50,238 nucleotides of DNA, taken from Betaproteobacteria bacterium SG8_41. GTDB taxonomy: Bacteria > Pseudomonadota > Gammaproteobacteria > Burkholderiales > SG8-41. The stretch spans positions 1 to 50,238 of the forward strand of contig LJTT01000038.1 in NCBI GenBank assembly GCA_001303585.1, written 5' to 3'. Shown here piece by piece: positions 27,507 to 37,480 of the stretch. How positions within the stretch are numbered: the first letter of the stretch is position 1; the number at the start of each line of letters is the position of its first letter. The notes under the pieces are model-generated. The model saw nothing but the letters and a program-made list of their open reading frames with translations. It was not told the DNA's origin and did no database searches. A program made the translations under genes and the position numbers.

Positions 27507-28652
27507 ATGGCGATTTACCTCGTAACGTTGCTTTGCGTGCTGAATCATGCCGGCTTTTCCGGAAGCCGGGTGCTGATGCCGCTCTACGCACTCGAATTGG
27601 GGGCAGGACAGTTCGTGGTGGGAATCATCATCGGACTCTATGCGCTGTGCCCGATGTTCCTTGCGATTTATGCCGGTCAGCTGGTGGACCGCGTTGGTCC
27701 GCGCTTGCCCATGCTCGCGGGAACCGTGGGCACGGGTGCAGGGCTGCTTCTGCCCTACTTCTTCCCGGGGCTGACGACGCTTTATGTTTCTGCCGTCGTT
27801 CTTGGCACATCCTTCCAGTTCTTCTTTGTCGCCGTGCACGGCACGGCGGGCGCCATTGGCGGCGCCGAGAACCGCGTGCGCAACTACACCTGGGTGAGCA
27901 TCGGGTTCTCCCTCGCCGCGCTGTGCGGGCCGCTCATTGCCGGATTCTCAATCGATTACCTCGGGCACGTCCCGGCGTACCTGGCACTCGCCCTGTGCAC
28001 GATCGTGCCGGCGCTGCTGCTGTGGCTCAGGCCTGATTTCCTGCCAAAGGCGACCGCGGGAACGAAGGGAGGGGTAGAAAAAAGGAACGCGCTCGACCTG
28101 CTGCGCATTCCCAAGCTGCGCACCAGCTTCATCGCGAGCGGCCTCATCTCCGCTGCGTTCGATCTGTACCAACTCTACTTTCCGATCTACGGCCACGCCA
28201 TCGGGCTCTCGGCCTCGACGATCGGGATCATCGTGGGCACTTTTGCCGGGGGCGTTTTCGCAATCCGCGTCGTGTTGCCCTATCTCGTGCGCCGGTTCGC
28301 CGAGACCGACATTCTGATCTATGCCATCGGGGTCGGCGCTCTCACGTTTATCCTCTTTCCCCTTCTCGAAAACCCGTTCCTGCTTGCGGCAGTCGCGTTC
28401 GTGCTCGGATTGGGGTGCGGCTGCGGCCAGCCGATTTCCGGATCCCTGATCTACAGCCTCACCCCGGCGGGCCGTCAATCGGAAGGCGCTGGCGTGCGGG
28501 TCATGTTCAACAATGTGGTGCACTTGGTGGTGCCCGTCGTCTTCGGAGCCATTGGGACGGCGCTGGGCTTTGTTCCCGTGTTCGCATCGATCTCGATGCT
28601 GCTGCTCTCCGGCAGCGTCTACACCCACCGCAGCAGTGCGCGCGCAGCCTAG
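27507..28652 (+). CDS. MFS permease, substrate unknown
   Basis: 381 aa with about 12 helices: YLVTLLCVLNHAGFSGSRVLM, VVGIIIGLYALCPMFLAIYAG then QLVDRVGPRLPMLAG (MFS loop 2-3 motif), and in the second half LVRRFAETDILIYAIG. A cytoplasmic loop at 180-195 (RPDFLPKATAGTKGGVEKR) separates the halves. Late helix FVLGLGCGCGQPISGSLIYSL has a CGCG pair. Convergent with the next gene: the palindrome CTAG at 28649-28652 supplies the stop codons of both. Confidence 0.88.
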   Translation: MAIYLVTLLCVLNHAGFSGSRVLMPLYALELGAGQFVVGIIIGLYALCPMFLAIYAGQLVDRVGPRLPMLAGTVGTGAGLLLPYFFPGLTTLYVSAVVLGTSFQFFFVAVHGTAGAIGGAENRVRNYTWVSIGFSLAALCGPLIAGFSIDYLGHVPAYLALALCTIVPALLLWLRPDFLPKATAGTKGGVEKRNALDLLRIPKLRTSFIASGLISAAFDLYQLYFPIYGHAIGLSASTIGIIVGTFAGGVFAIRVVLPYLVRRFAETDILIYAIGVGALTFILFPLLENPFLLAAVAFVLGLGCGCGQPISGSLIYSLTPAGRQSEGAGVRVMFNNVVHLVVPVVFGAIGTALGFVPVFASISMLLLSGSVYTHRSSARAA

Positions 28653-29443
28653 GTGAGCTTGGAGACGCGGTCGAGGAAGCTCATCATCGCGTCATTGAAA
28701 ATCTGCGCTTGCTCGATGTTGGACAGGTGCGCCGCGGATGGGATGATCTTCAGGTCCGATCCGGCCAGATTCTGCTGAATCGCGCGTGCTGCCTCCGGTG
28801 GCGTGCCGTGATCGTGCTCGCCGACCATGATGAGCGAGGGGACCTTGATGTCCTTCAGGCGGTCGAGGTAATCGACTTTCGAGATGGCCTGGCAGCAACC
28901 GGCGAAACCGGCGACGGGAGTACTGCGGATGTCCTTCGCGATACGCTCCATTACATCCTTGCGCGTATTGCGGTATGGCTCGGTAAACCAGCGCGCGAGC
29001 GTGGGTTCCACAAGCGCGGCCATGCCTTTTTCCTTGGCCGCGGTAACGCGGTCGCCCCACATCTTGGCCGCGTCGGGCGGGCGGCGGCTGGTCGTATCTG
29101 CGAGCACCATGCTCTGAAAGACGCCGGGATACTTGAGCACAAAAGCCTGCGCGATCATCCCGCCCATCGAAAGACCTACCCAGTGCGTCTGCCGGATCTG
29201 AAGTGCGTCGAGCAGGGCTTTCGCGTCGTCGGCCATCTGCTCGAGGGTGTACTCGCCGGCAGGGGCGTCCGACTGCCCGTGGCCGCGGGTATCGAAGCGC
29301 AGCACCTTGTATTTCTTCGTGAGAACGGCCATCTGATCGTCCCACATATGCAGATTGCAGGCGAGCGAATGGCTCATCGTGACCCACGGACCCTCGCCCT
29401 CGATCTCGTAATTGATGTCGATGCCGTTTGCCTTGATTTTCAT
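28649..29443 (-). CDS. Alpha/beta hydrolase, 3-oxoadipate enol-lactonase-like
   Basis: 264 aa, ATG 29443 preceded by GGGAGGA. Classical fold: oxyanion region VTMSHSLACNLHMWDDQ, YKVLRFDTRGHGQSDAP, nucleophile elbow GLSMGGMIAQ (Ser about 96), acid in IMVGEHDHGTPPEAA, catalytic His in IPSAAHLSNIEQAQIF. Closest wording is PcaD-type enol-lactonase; other protocatechuate genes are missing here, so the substrate may be a different ester or lactone. Confidence 0.87.
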   Translation of the reverse strand: MKIKANGIDINYEIEGEGPWVTMSHSLACNLHMWDDQMAVLTKKYKVLRFDTRGHGQSDAPAGEYTLEQMADDAKALLDALQIRQTHWVGLSMGGMIAQAFVLKYPGVFQSMVLADTTSRRPPDAAKMWGDRVTAAKEKGMAALVEPTLARWFTEPYRNTRKDVMERIAKDIRSTPVAGFAGCCQAISKVDYLDRLKDIKVPSLIMVGEHDHGTPPEAARAIQQNLAGSDLKIIPSAAHLSNIEQAQIFNDAMMSFLDRVSKLT

Positions 29444-29654
29444 GGGTCCTCCCGGCGTTAAGACCAAATTCGTGACTGCAGAAAGAACGCGGAGTATAAG
29501 GCATACGCATCGATCCCGCGGGACCAGTCAGTCGATCAGGGCGGGGGATGCGGCCGGCCTGCGCCGCTTCGCAGGGGTGAAGCCGCCCAAGGGGCGCGTG
29601 GGCTTCTCTCTCGGGCTTGGCTTGACCCGCTGCCAGGCCTGCGGCGTAGGGGGG

Positions 29655-29682
29655 CTTGAAAATCCGCAGCCCGCCCCAATTA
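29655..29682 (+). promoter_or_regulatory. Sigma-32 heat-shock promoter of groESL
   Basis: CTTGAA (29655-29660), 13 bp, CCCCAATTA (29674-29682): close to the RpoH consensus CTTGAA-N13/15-CCCCATNTA. 75 bp before the groES start. Confidence 0.8.
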
Positions 29683-29690
29683 ACACGGCA

Positions 29691-29709
29691 GTTAGCGGTT
29701 CCTGCTAAC
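29691..29709 (+). promoter_or_regulatory. Inverted repeat in the groES leader
   Basis: GTTAGC-GGTTCCT-GCTAAC just downstream of the RpoH promoter, around the expected transcription start. It is shorter than, and different from, a CIRCE element (TTAGCACTC-N9-GAGTGCTAA); it may be an operator or an mRNA hairpin. Confidence 0.45.
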
Positions 29710-29756
29710 GGTAAACCCCTTATTTCTGAAAGCAATTTGTTTAGGAGGCACTCGCT

Positions 29757-30050
29757 ATGAAGATTCGTCCGTTGCACGACCGTCTTATCGTCAAGCGGTT
29801 GGAAGAGGAGCGCAAGACGGCGTCCGGCATCGTCATTCCCGACACGGCGGCCGAGAAGCCCGATCAGGGTGAGGTCATTGCCGTGGGCAAAGGCAAGGTG
29901 AGCGAAGAGGGCAAAGTGCGCCCGCTTGATGTCAAGGCCGGCGACAAGATCCTGTTCGGCAAGTACTCCGGGCAGACGGTGAAAGTTCAGGGTGAAGAGC
30001 TGCTCGTGATGCGCGAAGAAGACGTCATGGGTGTGATCGAAGGCAAGTAG
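29757..30050 (+). CDS. groES: Co-chaperonin GroES
   Basis: 97 aa, ATG with TTAGGAGG 8 nt upstream. Complete: [18 protein letters not shown], mobile loop [43 protein letters not shown], and the end [13 protein letters not shown]. Forms the heptameric lid for GroEL. Operon with groEL (20-bp gap) under an RpoH-type promoter. Confidence 0.98.
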   Translation: MKIRPLHDRLIVKRLEEERKTASGIVIPDTAAEKPDQGEVIAVGKGKVSEEGKVRPLDVKAGDKILFGKYSGQTVKVQGEELLVMREEDVMGVIEGK

Positions 30051-30064
30051 TCATCAGGAGATAG

Positions 30065-31660
<1,596 letters not shown>

Positions 31661-31685
31661 GCGCGGAGCGCTCAATAACAACAAG

Positions 31686-31710
31686 GCCCCGCTTCGGCGG
31701 GGCTTTTTTT
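31686..31710 (+). terminator. Rho-independent terminator of groESL
   Basis: GCCCCGC-TTCG-GCGGGGC followed by seven T; the loop is a stable UUCG tetraloop. Confidence 0.93.
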
Positions 31711-31776
31711 GACTCCAGCGCTTGACGGATGGGTGCGCTATCCTGAGGACCTGGAGGTTACCGGCGGAGGAGAACG

Positions 31777-32691
31777 ATGCTCAAGTCCCATGGACGTTTC
31801 GGCTATTCCGGGATCAACCTGCGCCCGTCCTATTCCTGGCCGCGGGGCAGGCGTCTCGCCGTCTACATTGCCGTCAACATCGAGCATTTTCCGTTCGGGG
31901 AGCCCGTCGGCGTGGACCTTGATCGCGAGACCCGGCCCTGGAGCCAGCGCAGCTGGCTGTGGCGGGAGTACGGCAATCGCGTCGGCGGCTGGCGGCTGAT
32001 TGACCTCTTTGATGAGCTGAAGCTGCCGGTTGGCGTCATCACGAACACGGAAAACTATCAGCACTGCCCACAGCTCATCGCCGCGCACCGCAAGCGCGGT
32101 GACGAGATGATCGGGCACGGACGCTCGAACGCAGAGCGCCAGATCGAGATGTCGCCGGACGAGGAACGGCGCATGATTCGCGAGGTCACCGGGACCATGA
32201 CGAAAGCGGACGGCGTCAAGCCGGAAGGGTGGCTGAGCCCCTATCTCACGCCGAGCCTCGCTACCACTGATTTGCTCGCGGAGGCCGGCTATTCCTACAT
32301 TCTCGACTGGGGCATTTGTGACGAGCAACCGTTTTGGGTCGGGTCGGCCAGCGGCCCACTGCTCGCGGTGCCGTACCCGATCGAGCTCAACGATCAACCT
32401 GCCGTGGTTTACCGCCGGCACACTGCTGCGGAGTATGCGGACATGCTCGTGGACAACTTCGATGAGCTGCTGCGCAAGTCGACGGAGATGCCGCTGGTTT
32501 TCGCGATCTCGATTCACACCTTCATCATGGGCCAGCCGTTTCGCATCGTGCACCTGCGCCGCGCGCTGCGGCACATGCTGAGGCGCAAGGGCAAGGCGTG
32601 GTTCACGCTCCCGCGCCTGATCGCGCGGCACTACAAGAGTCTGCCGGACCGAGTTCAGTTGCAGGGGACTGCGGGAGGAGCGTCTCGATAG
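31777..32691 (+). CDS. Polysaccharide deacetylase-family hydrolase (allantoinase PuuE / cyclic-imidase-like), copy 1
   Basis: 304 aa, cytoplasmic (no signal peptide). NodB-homology fold: RLAVYIAVNIEHFPFG, WLWREYGNRVGGWRLIDLFDE, PVGVITNTENYQHCPQL, IGHGRSNAERQIEMSPDEER, GWLSPYLTPSLATTDLLAEAGY, LDWGICDEQPFWV, VPYPIELNDQPAVVY, FAISIHTFIMGQPFR. The RTRPWS and NDQP wording is that of the group acting on cyclic amides such as allantoin or imides rather than of chitin deacetylases. A related gene (copy 2) is at 38988. Independent transcription unit after groESL. Confidence 0.85.
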   Translation: MLKSHGRFGYSGINLRPSYSWPRGRRLAVYIAVNIEHFPFGEPVGVDLDRETRPWSQRSWLWREYGNRVGGWRLIDLFDELKLPVGVITNTENYQHCPQLIAAHRKRGDEMIGHGRSNAERQIEMSPDEERRMIREVTGTMTKADGVKPEGWLSPYLTPSLATTDLLAEAGYSYILDWGICDEQPFWVGSASGPLLAVPYPIELNDQPAVVYRRHTAAEYADMLVDNFDELLRKSTEMPLVFAISIHTFIMGQPFRIVHLRRALRHMLRRKGKAWFTLPRLIARHYKSLPDRVQLQGTAGGASR

Positions 32692-32950
32692 TGTGGTTCG
32701 GAAAGGGCGGCCAAGACGATCGCCGGTTCAAGCGGGCGCACGAGCCGGCCGATTTTTTCGGCGTTGCCGTGCAATTCCGTTCTCGCTCTGGCGACGGCGT
32801 GCGGCCAACGATCGGCGCGCGGCGGTGCGCTCGCGCCGTGTCGATCGATTAATTGCCCCGCTGGAGTCGATTGGCGTATATTCTTAGTCGAAGCTCCTTC
32901 GCAGTGGCGGTGCACTTCCCCGAATAGACTCCGATGCGTCACACGGCATC
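32692..32950. other. 259-bp gap, nothing recognised
   Basis: No gene or repeat that I can support. GTATATTCTTAG near 32876 could be a -10 region for the following gene. Confidence 0.35.
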
Positions 32951-35900
32951 ATGAGCGGCATTTTCAGGAAAATTCCGTACGCAAGATCGCTCGCGATTTT
33001 GCTCGCGGCGGTTGGGTTGTACGCGGTCCTGGGCTTCCTCGTTGTGCCGCGGCTCATCGAGCGGGCGGTTCCCGACTACGCCGCGGAGCACCTTCAGCGC
33101 AAGGCCACCGTCGGCAAGGTCCGCTTCCATCCTTTTCTTCTGAAGCTCGACGCAAGGGATCTTGCCCTGGCTGAGAACAACGGAACGCCCATCGTCGGGT
33201 TCAAGCGTCTTTTGGTGGATTTCGAGCTCTCGAGCGTGGTGCGTTGGGCATGGACGTTTTCGCGCATCGCCATCGAGGGTCTCGACCTGAACGTCGAGCT
33301 CCGGCCCGACGGCAGGCTGAACCTCGCACTGCTGGCCGAGAGCTTTCTGAAACCCGAGAGCACGGGGGGAGGGGGCAGTTCAGATGATCAGCCCCCGCCC
33401 CGGGTGCTGTTTCAGCACATCGCCTTGAGCGGGGCGGCCGTCACGTTCAGCGACCACTCCGATCCGACGCACGCCAGTGCCACTCTGAAGCCGATCAACC
33501 TGGAGTTACGTGGCATTTCCACGCTGCCCGAGCGTCGCGGACCGCACGTGATCCGCGCGCAATTGCCGGGTGGCGGCGTTCTGAGCTGGAGCGGCGAGAT
33601 GTCGCTGCACCCGATTTTCTCGAGCGGCGAAATTCACCTGAAGGGCGGCAGGCCCGAGACGGTTTGGCGCTTCCTGCGCGACGAGACTCATCTTTCCGAG
33701 CCGAAGGGCGCAGTCGATGTCAGCGCCCGCTATCGATTCTCGTACGCAAAGGAGATGCTGCAACTCGTAGTCGAGGACATTCGTGTCAACGCGAAGGGCA
33801 TTGGGCTGACGCCAGCCGGAGCCCAGGATCCGATCCTGGCGCTTGATGTGATCGAGGCGTCCGGCGGGCGGTTCGATCTCGGTGCCCGGGCAGTCACCCT
33901 TCCCGAGATAGCGGTGCGCGGCGGCAGTGCTGTCGTCGATGTCGATACGGACGGTCGGCTCAACTGGCAGAAACTCGTCAAAACCTCAAGCGCTTCCGAC
34001 CCGTCTGCCGACACTGCGGGGCAAGGAAAACCGTGGAAAGTAAAGCTCGACTCGGTTCGCATTGCGGATGTGGCTTTGCACTACGCCGACAAAAGCCGCG
34101 CCATACCGCTTGCAGTCAGCAGCGAAAGGGCGCAAGCCAGCGTTACCGCCGTGCTGGAGGCGGGCGCAACTGAAACACAGGTCGCGATGAGCGACCTCGC
34201 GATCACGCTGTCGGGCGTGAAGTGGCGTGAAACCGGCGTGGATGAGCCGCTTGTCGTGCTCGATCAGCTCGCCCTTGCGGGCGGCGCTCTTGACCTCAGG
34301 AAGACAAGCTTTGCCGTCAAGCACGTAGCCATTAAGGGAGGCATGGTCAAGGTCTCGCGTGACGGTAAAGGTAACGTGCGGATCGTTGAAGTGGTTTCCG
34401 CTTCGAAGACCGCCAAGGTGGCGCGCGAGCTCGAGGCGGCCCTTGAGCGGGCGCGCGAGAAGGGGCAAGGATGGCGTTTTGACCTCGATGCCCTCGACAT
34501 CGAGGGCGTGCGGGTCGCTCTCCTTGACCAGGGCTTCGAGGACGCGATCGCATTCGACCTCGAGGGCGTTACTGCCGCGGTAAAGAACATCCGCAGCGAT
34601 GGCAAGACCCCCATTCAGTTTGACGCGCAGGCCCGTATCGCGCAGGGCGGAAGCGCGCGGGCGACGGGGGAAGTCGGCGCCGGCGGCGAGCACATTACGG
34701 CCTCCGCGAAAATCGAGCGCTTCAATCTAAAACCGCTGCAGCCGCTGGTGGCGCGGTATAGCGCATTGCGCCTCGAATCCGGCGTGGTTTCCTCGACCGC
34801 GAAAATTTCGTACCAGGCGGGCAAGGCCCGCCCCAACCTGCAGGTGACGGGGGCGCTCGATGTCGGCGGTTTGCTGCTCAATGAAGCGAGCAGCGGCGAG
34901 CGCCTGGTCGAGTGGAAGTCGCTCGCGGCAAAAGGCGTGAGCTTCAGGCTTGATCCAGGCAAGCTCGACGTGGAGGAAGTGAGGCTCGTCGAGCCGGGCA
35001 CGAAGATCGTGATCTTCAAGGACCGCAGCCTCAACCTGGCAAAGGTGCTGGAGCCGGCGCCAAAGCAGCAAAACCGGGACGCCCCGCCATCTCCCGAGGA
35101 GGAGCGCAAGACGGCCGAGAAGCCGTCCTCTAGGCCGCCATCTTCCCGGGCTCCAAGCGAAATTGCCGTTGGGGCGGTCGTCGTCGAAAAGGGCGTGGTC
35201 GATTTCGCGGACCTGAGTCTGGTTTTGCCGTTTGCCGCCAAGGTGGAAGAGCTGCTCGGCTCGGTGGCAGGCATCTCGTCCGCTTCCGCCAGCCGAGCGG
35301 TGGTAAAGCTCCAGGGCCGTGTCGGCGAGTCTGGCAGAGCGCAAGTCGAGGGAAGCCTCAATCCATTTGCGCCCAAGGCGTTCATGGACCTTGGGGTTGC
35401 CTTCCGCAAGGTCTCGATGCCACCGCTCTCTCCGTACAGTGTGACCTTCGCGGGCCGCAAGATTGCCACTGGGCAACTCACGCTCGACCTGCGTTACAAG
35501 ATCGAGAACAGCCGGCTCGCCGGCGACAACAAGATTTTGCTGGAGCAGTTCACGCTCGGAGAGCCGGTCAAGTCGCCGGGCGCGCTCGACCTCCCGCTCG
35601 ATCTCGCGGTGGCGCTCCTCACCGATTCCGAGGGAAAGATCAATGTCGCGGTGCCGGTGAGCGGCAACATGGAAGATCCGAAGTTCGACTACGGCCATCT
35701 GATCGGGCAGGCGCTCGGAACGCTCATCAAGGGCATCGTGACCGCGCCGTTCCGCGCGCTGGGCGGATTACTTGGCGGAGGTGGCGAGAACCTGGACAGC
35801 CTCGGCTTCGAGCCGGGAGCGGACGCGCTGTTACCGGCGGAACGCGAGAAACTCAAGCGCGTTGCGACTGCGCTCGGCAAGCGGCCGCAGCTCAAACTCG

Positions 35901-36403
35901 TCCTGGAAGGGCAGTACGGCGAGAAAGACGGCGCTGCCTTGAGGCAGCGCGACGTCGCTACTGCCGTCGCCTTGAAGCTGGGTCGACCTGTTGCACCGGG
36001 CGAGCCGGTCGTTCCTGTCAACCCTGCGGAGGCGAAGACGCAGCGCGCGCTCGAGGCAGTGTTCGTCGAGCGCAACGCCGCGAAGGTGCTGACGCAGTTC
36101 GCGTTGGATTTCGGAAAAGAACGCGGCAAGCCAGTGAGCCGAGTCAACGCCCTGCTGGCGGCTGCAGGCAAGCCCAGCACCGACGTGCAATTCTACGAGG
36201 CTGTGCTGAAGCGGCTGACCGACAGCGCGCAGATTACTGAGGAGGCACTGCTCAAGATCGCGCAGGCCCGCGCGCAAAATGTCTCCGATCATCTGGTGAA
36301 GACGCTTGCCGTCCCTGCGGCGCGGGTGCAGAAGACCGCGGCCAGCAAAGGCGGAGAGCAGGTGAAACTCGCCCTCGACGTCGTGCGGCAGGCGGCCAGG
36401 TAA
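32951..36403 (+). CDS. DUF748 / AsmA-like giant envelope protein
   Basis: 1150 aa. One N-terminal membrane anchor (SLAILLAAVGLYAVLGFLVV, about 13-33). Next come repeated AsmA/DUF748 beta blocks: VGKVRFHPFLLKLDARDLALAE, IAIEGLDLNVELRPDGRLNL, VLFQHIALSGAAVTFSD, and again IAVGAVVVEKGVVDFADLSL. A low-complexity linker near 705-735 (EERKTAEKPSSRPPSSRAPS) follows, and a C-terminal part around LDSLGFEPGADALLPAEREKLKR resembling an OmpA-type peptidoglycan-binding region. Such proteins span the periplasm and are linked to outer-membrane lipid transport and assembly (TamB/AsmA superfamily). Single gene, apparently intact. Confidence 0.9.
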   Translation: MSGIFRKIPYARSLAILLAAVGLYAVLGFLVVPRLIERAVPDYAAEHLQRKATVGKVRFHPFLLKLDARDLALAENNGTPIVGFKRLLVDFELSSVVRWAWTFSRIAIEGLDLNVELRPDGRLNLALLAESFLKPESTGGGGSSDDQPPPRVLFQHIALSGAAVTFSDHSDPTHASATLKPINLELRGISTLPERRGPHVIRAQLPGGGVLSWSGEMSLHPIFSSGEIHLKGGRPETVWRFLRDETHLSEPKGAVDVSARYRFSYAKEMLQLVVEDIRVNAKGIGLTPAGAQDPILALDVIEASGGRFDLGARAVTLPEIAVRGGSAVVDVDTDGRLNWQKLVKTSSASDPSADTAGQGKPWKVKLDSVRIADVALHYADKSRAIPLAVSSERAQASVTAVLEAGATETQVAMSDLAITLSGVKWRETGVDEPLVVLDQLALAGGALDLRKTSFAVKHVAIKGGMVKVSRDGKGNVRIVEVVSASKTAKVARELEAALERAREKGQGWRFDLDALDIEGVRVALLDQGFEDAIAFDLEGVTAAVKNIRSDGKTPIQFDAQARIAQGGSARATGEVGAGGEHITASAKIERFNLKPLQPLVARYSALRLESGVVSSTAKISYQAGKARPNLQVTGALDVGGLLLNEASSGERLVEWKSLAAKGVSFRLDPGKLDVEEVRLVEPGTKIVIFKDRSLNLAKVLEPAPKQQNRDAPPSPEEERKTAEKPSSRPPSSRAPSEIAVGAVVVEKGVVDFADLSLVLPFAAKVEELLGSVAGISSASASRAVVKLQGRVGESGRAQVEGSLNPFAPKAFMDLGVAFRKVSMPPLSPYSVTFAGRKIATGQLTLDLRYKIENSRLAGDNKILLEQFTLGEPVKSPGALDLPLDLAVALLTDSEGKINVAVPVSGNMEDPKFDYGHLIGQALGTLIKGIVTAPFRALGGLLGGGGENLDSLGFEPGADALLPAEREKLKRVATALGKRPQLKLVLEGQYGEKDGAALRQRDVATAVALKLGRPVAPGEPVVPVNPAEAKTQRALEAVFVERNAAKVLTQFALDFGKERGKPVSRVNALLAAAGKPSTDVQFYEAVLKRLTDSAQITEEALLKIAQARAQNVSDHLVKTLAVPAARVQKTAASKGGEQVKLALDVVRQAAR

Positions 36404-36405
36404 TA

Positions 36406-36496
36406 CCGTGACCCGTGACCAGAGGCCGGGGACGAGTGCTGGTTCGTTTTTCCATTCACCGGTTACCAGGCGCCATTTACCACTCACCGCTTACGG
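36406..36496. repeat. Heptad arms after the DUF748 gene
   Basis: Left arm: two consecutive GTGACC(C/A) units at 36408-36421. Right arm 36455-36496: TTCACCG GTTACCA, GGCGCCA TTTACCA, CTCACCG CTTACGG. Opposite sense, between two convergent genes. Confidence 0.7.
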
Positions 36497-36499
36497 CCT

Positions 36500-37459
36500 C
36501 TAGTGCCACAGGCCGTGCCAGTGCCAGGATGGCCGGCGGGTGATCACTGGCAGCTCGAAAAATTGGTCGGGTTCCGTCGGCATCGCTATCTGAGGCAATG
36601 GCGGCCTGCCGGGGCGCAGTTCCAGCAGGCGGCGGACGCGTTCCTGCGTCCGCGGGTGGGTGCGGAGCCAGTGGGGCATGCGCCCGCCCGCCATGAACAT
36701 CCGCTCCATCCACCCGCCCTGCAGGTGCTCCAGCTTTTCGAGCGCCAGCGCGAGGCCGGCCGGGTCGCCGGTGAGTTCCGCAGCCACGACATCAGCGTGA
36801 TATTCACGCGTGCGCGAGAGCGCGAGCTGGAGGAGCAGAGAGACTGTTGGTGCAAAAATCAATGCCAGGATCGGCAGAAGCGGCAGCTCGTAGCCGCGCA
36901 GAATGCTCAGCGGAAGCATCACGATGAGCAGTGCTTGGCCGACCATAGACAGCAACGCGGTGAGCCGGCCGACAACGTCCGCGAGGTTCATCACCCAGAG
37001 GTCGTGACCGCGAACATGCGCGATCTCGTGCGCGAGGACGCCGGCAAGCTCGCGCAGGGTCATGGCGCGCAGCAGTCCGTCGGTCACGGTGACCGCAGAG
37101 TCGCGGATGCTGCCCGTCGCAAAAGCATTCAAAACGCGCGTTGGCAGGTAGTAGAGGCGGGGTGCCCGCGCGAGCCCGGCGCGCTCTGCGAGAAGCGCAA
37201 GCACGCGGTGGAGCGCGGGCGCCTGCCACGGACTGAGCTCGCGTGCACCTGATGCGCGCATCACCCAGCGCGGCGATACCCGCGGGCTGAAGACGAGAGC
37301 GATGACGGCAATTAGCGCGGCCCAGACGACGCCTTCTTCGCCGAGCAGCCAAAATCCCAGAAAGCCCGCCAGCGCCGTAATGGCGGCGAGCAGCAGCACG
37401 GTGTGCAGCGTATTGAGCACTCGATGCCGGAAAGCACGTACGCCGTTCATGCGATCCAT
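36500..37459 (-). CDS. M48 zinc metalloprotease, HtpX-like
   Basis: 319 aa (a second in-frame ATG is at 37450). Two N-terminal helices (18-38, 43-60), catalytic HEIAH (144-148) in GVLAHEIAHVRGHDLW, two further helices, and the third zinc ligand Glu219 in SRTREYHADVVAAELTGDP. C-terminal part with MPHWLRTHPRTQERVRRLLEL, then a proline-rich end with HWHGLWH. Degrades misfolded membrane proteins. Follows the DegQ-like gene on the same strand with a 21-bp gap, so the two form an envelope quality-control operon. Confidence 0.93.
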   Translation of the reverse strand: MDRMNGVRAFRHRVLNTLHTVLLLAAITALAGFLGFWLLGEEGVVWAALIAVIALVFSPRVSPRWVMRASGARELSPWQAPALHRVLALLAERAGLARAPRLYYLPTRVLNAFATGSIRDSAVTVTDGLLRAMTLRELAGVLAHEIAHVRGHDLWVMNLADVVGRLTALLSMVGQALLIVMLPLSILRGYELPLLPILALIFAPTVSLLLQLALSRTREYHADVVAAELTGDPAGLALALEKLEHLQGGWMERMFMAGGRMPHWLRTHPRTQERVRRLLELRPGRPPLPQIAMPTEPDQFFELPVITRRPSWHWHGLWH

Positions 37460-37480
37460 CTCCGCTGCCGGCAGTGCCGG

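Noticed and set aside
29691..29709. CIRCE (HrcA) operator before groES.
   Set aside because: Only six bases per arm and 7-nt spacing; CIRCE has nine and nine.
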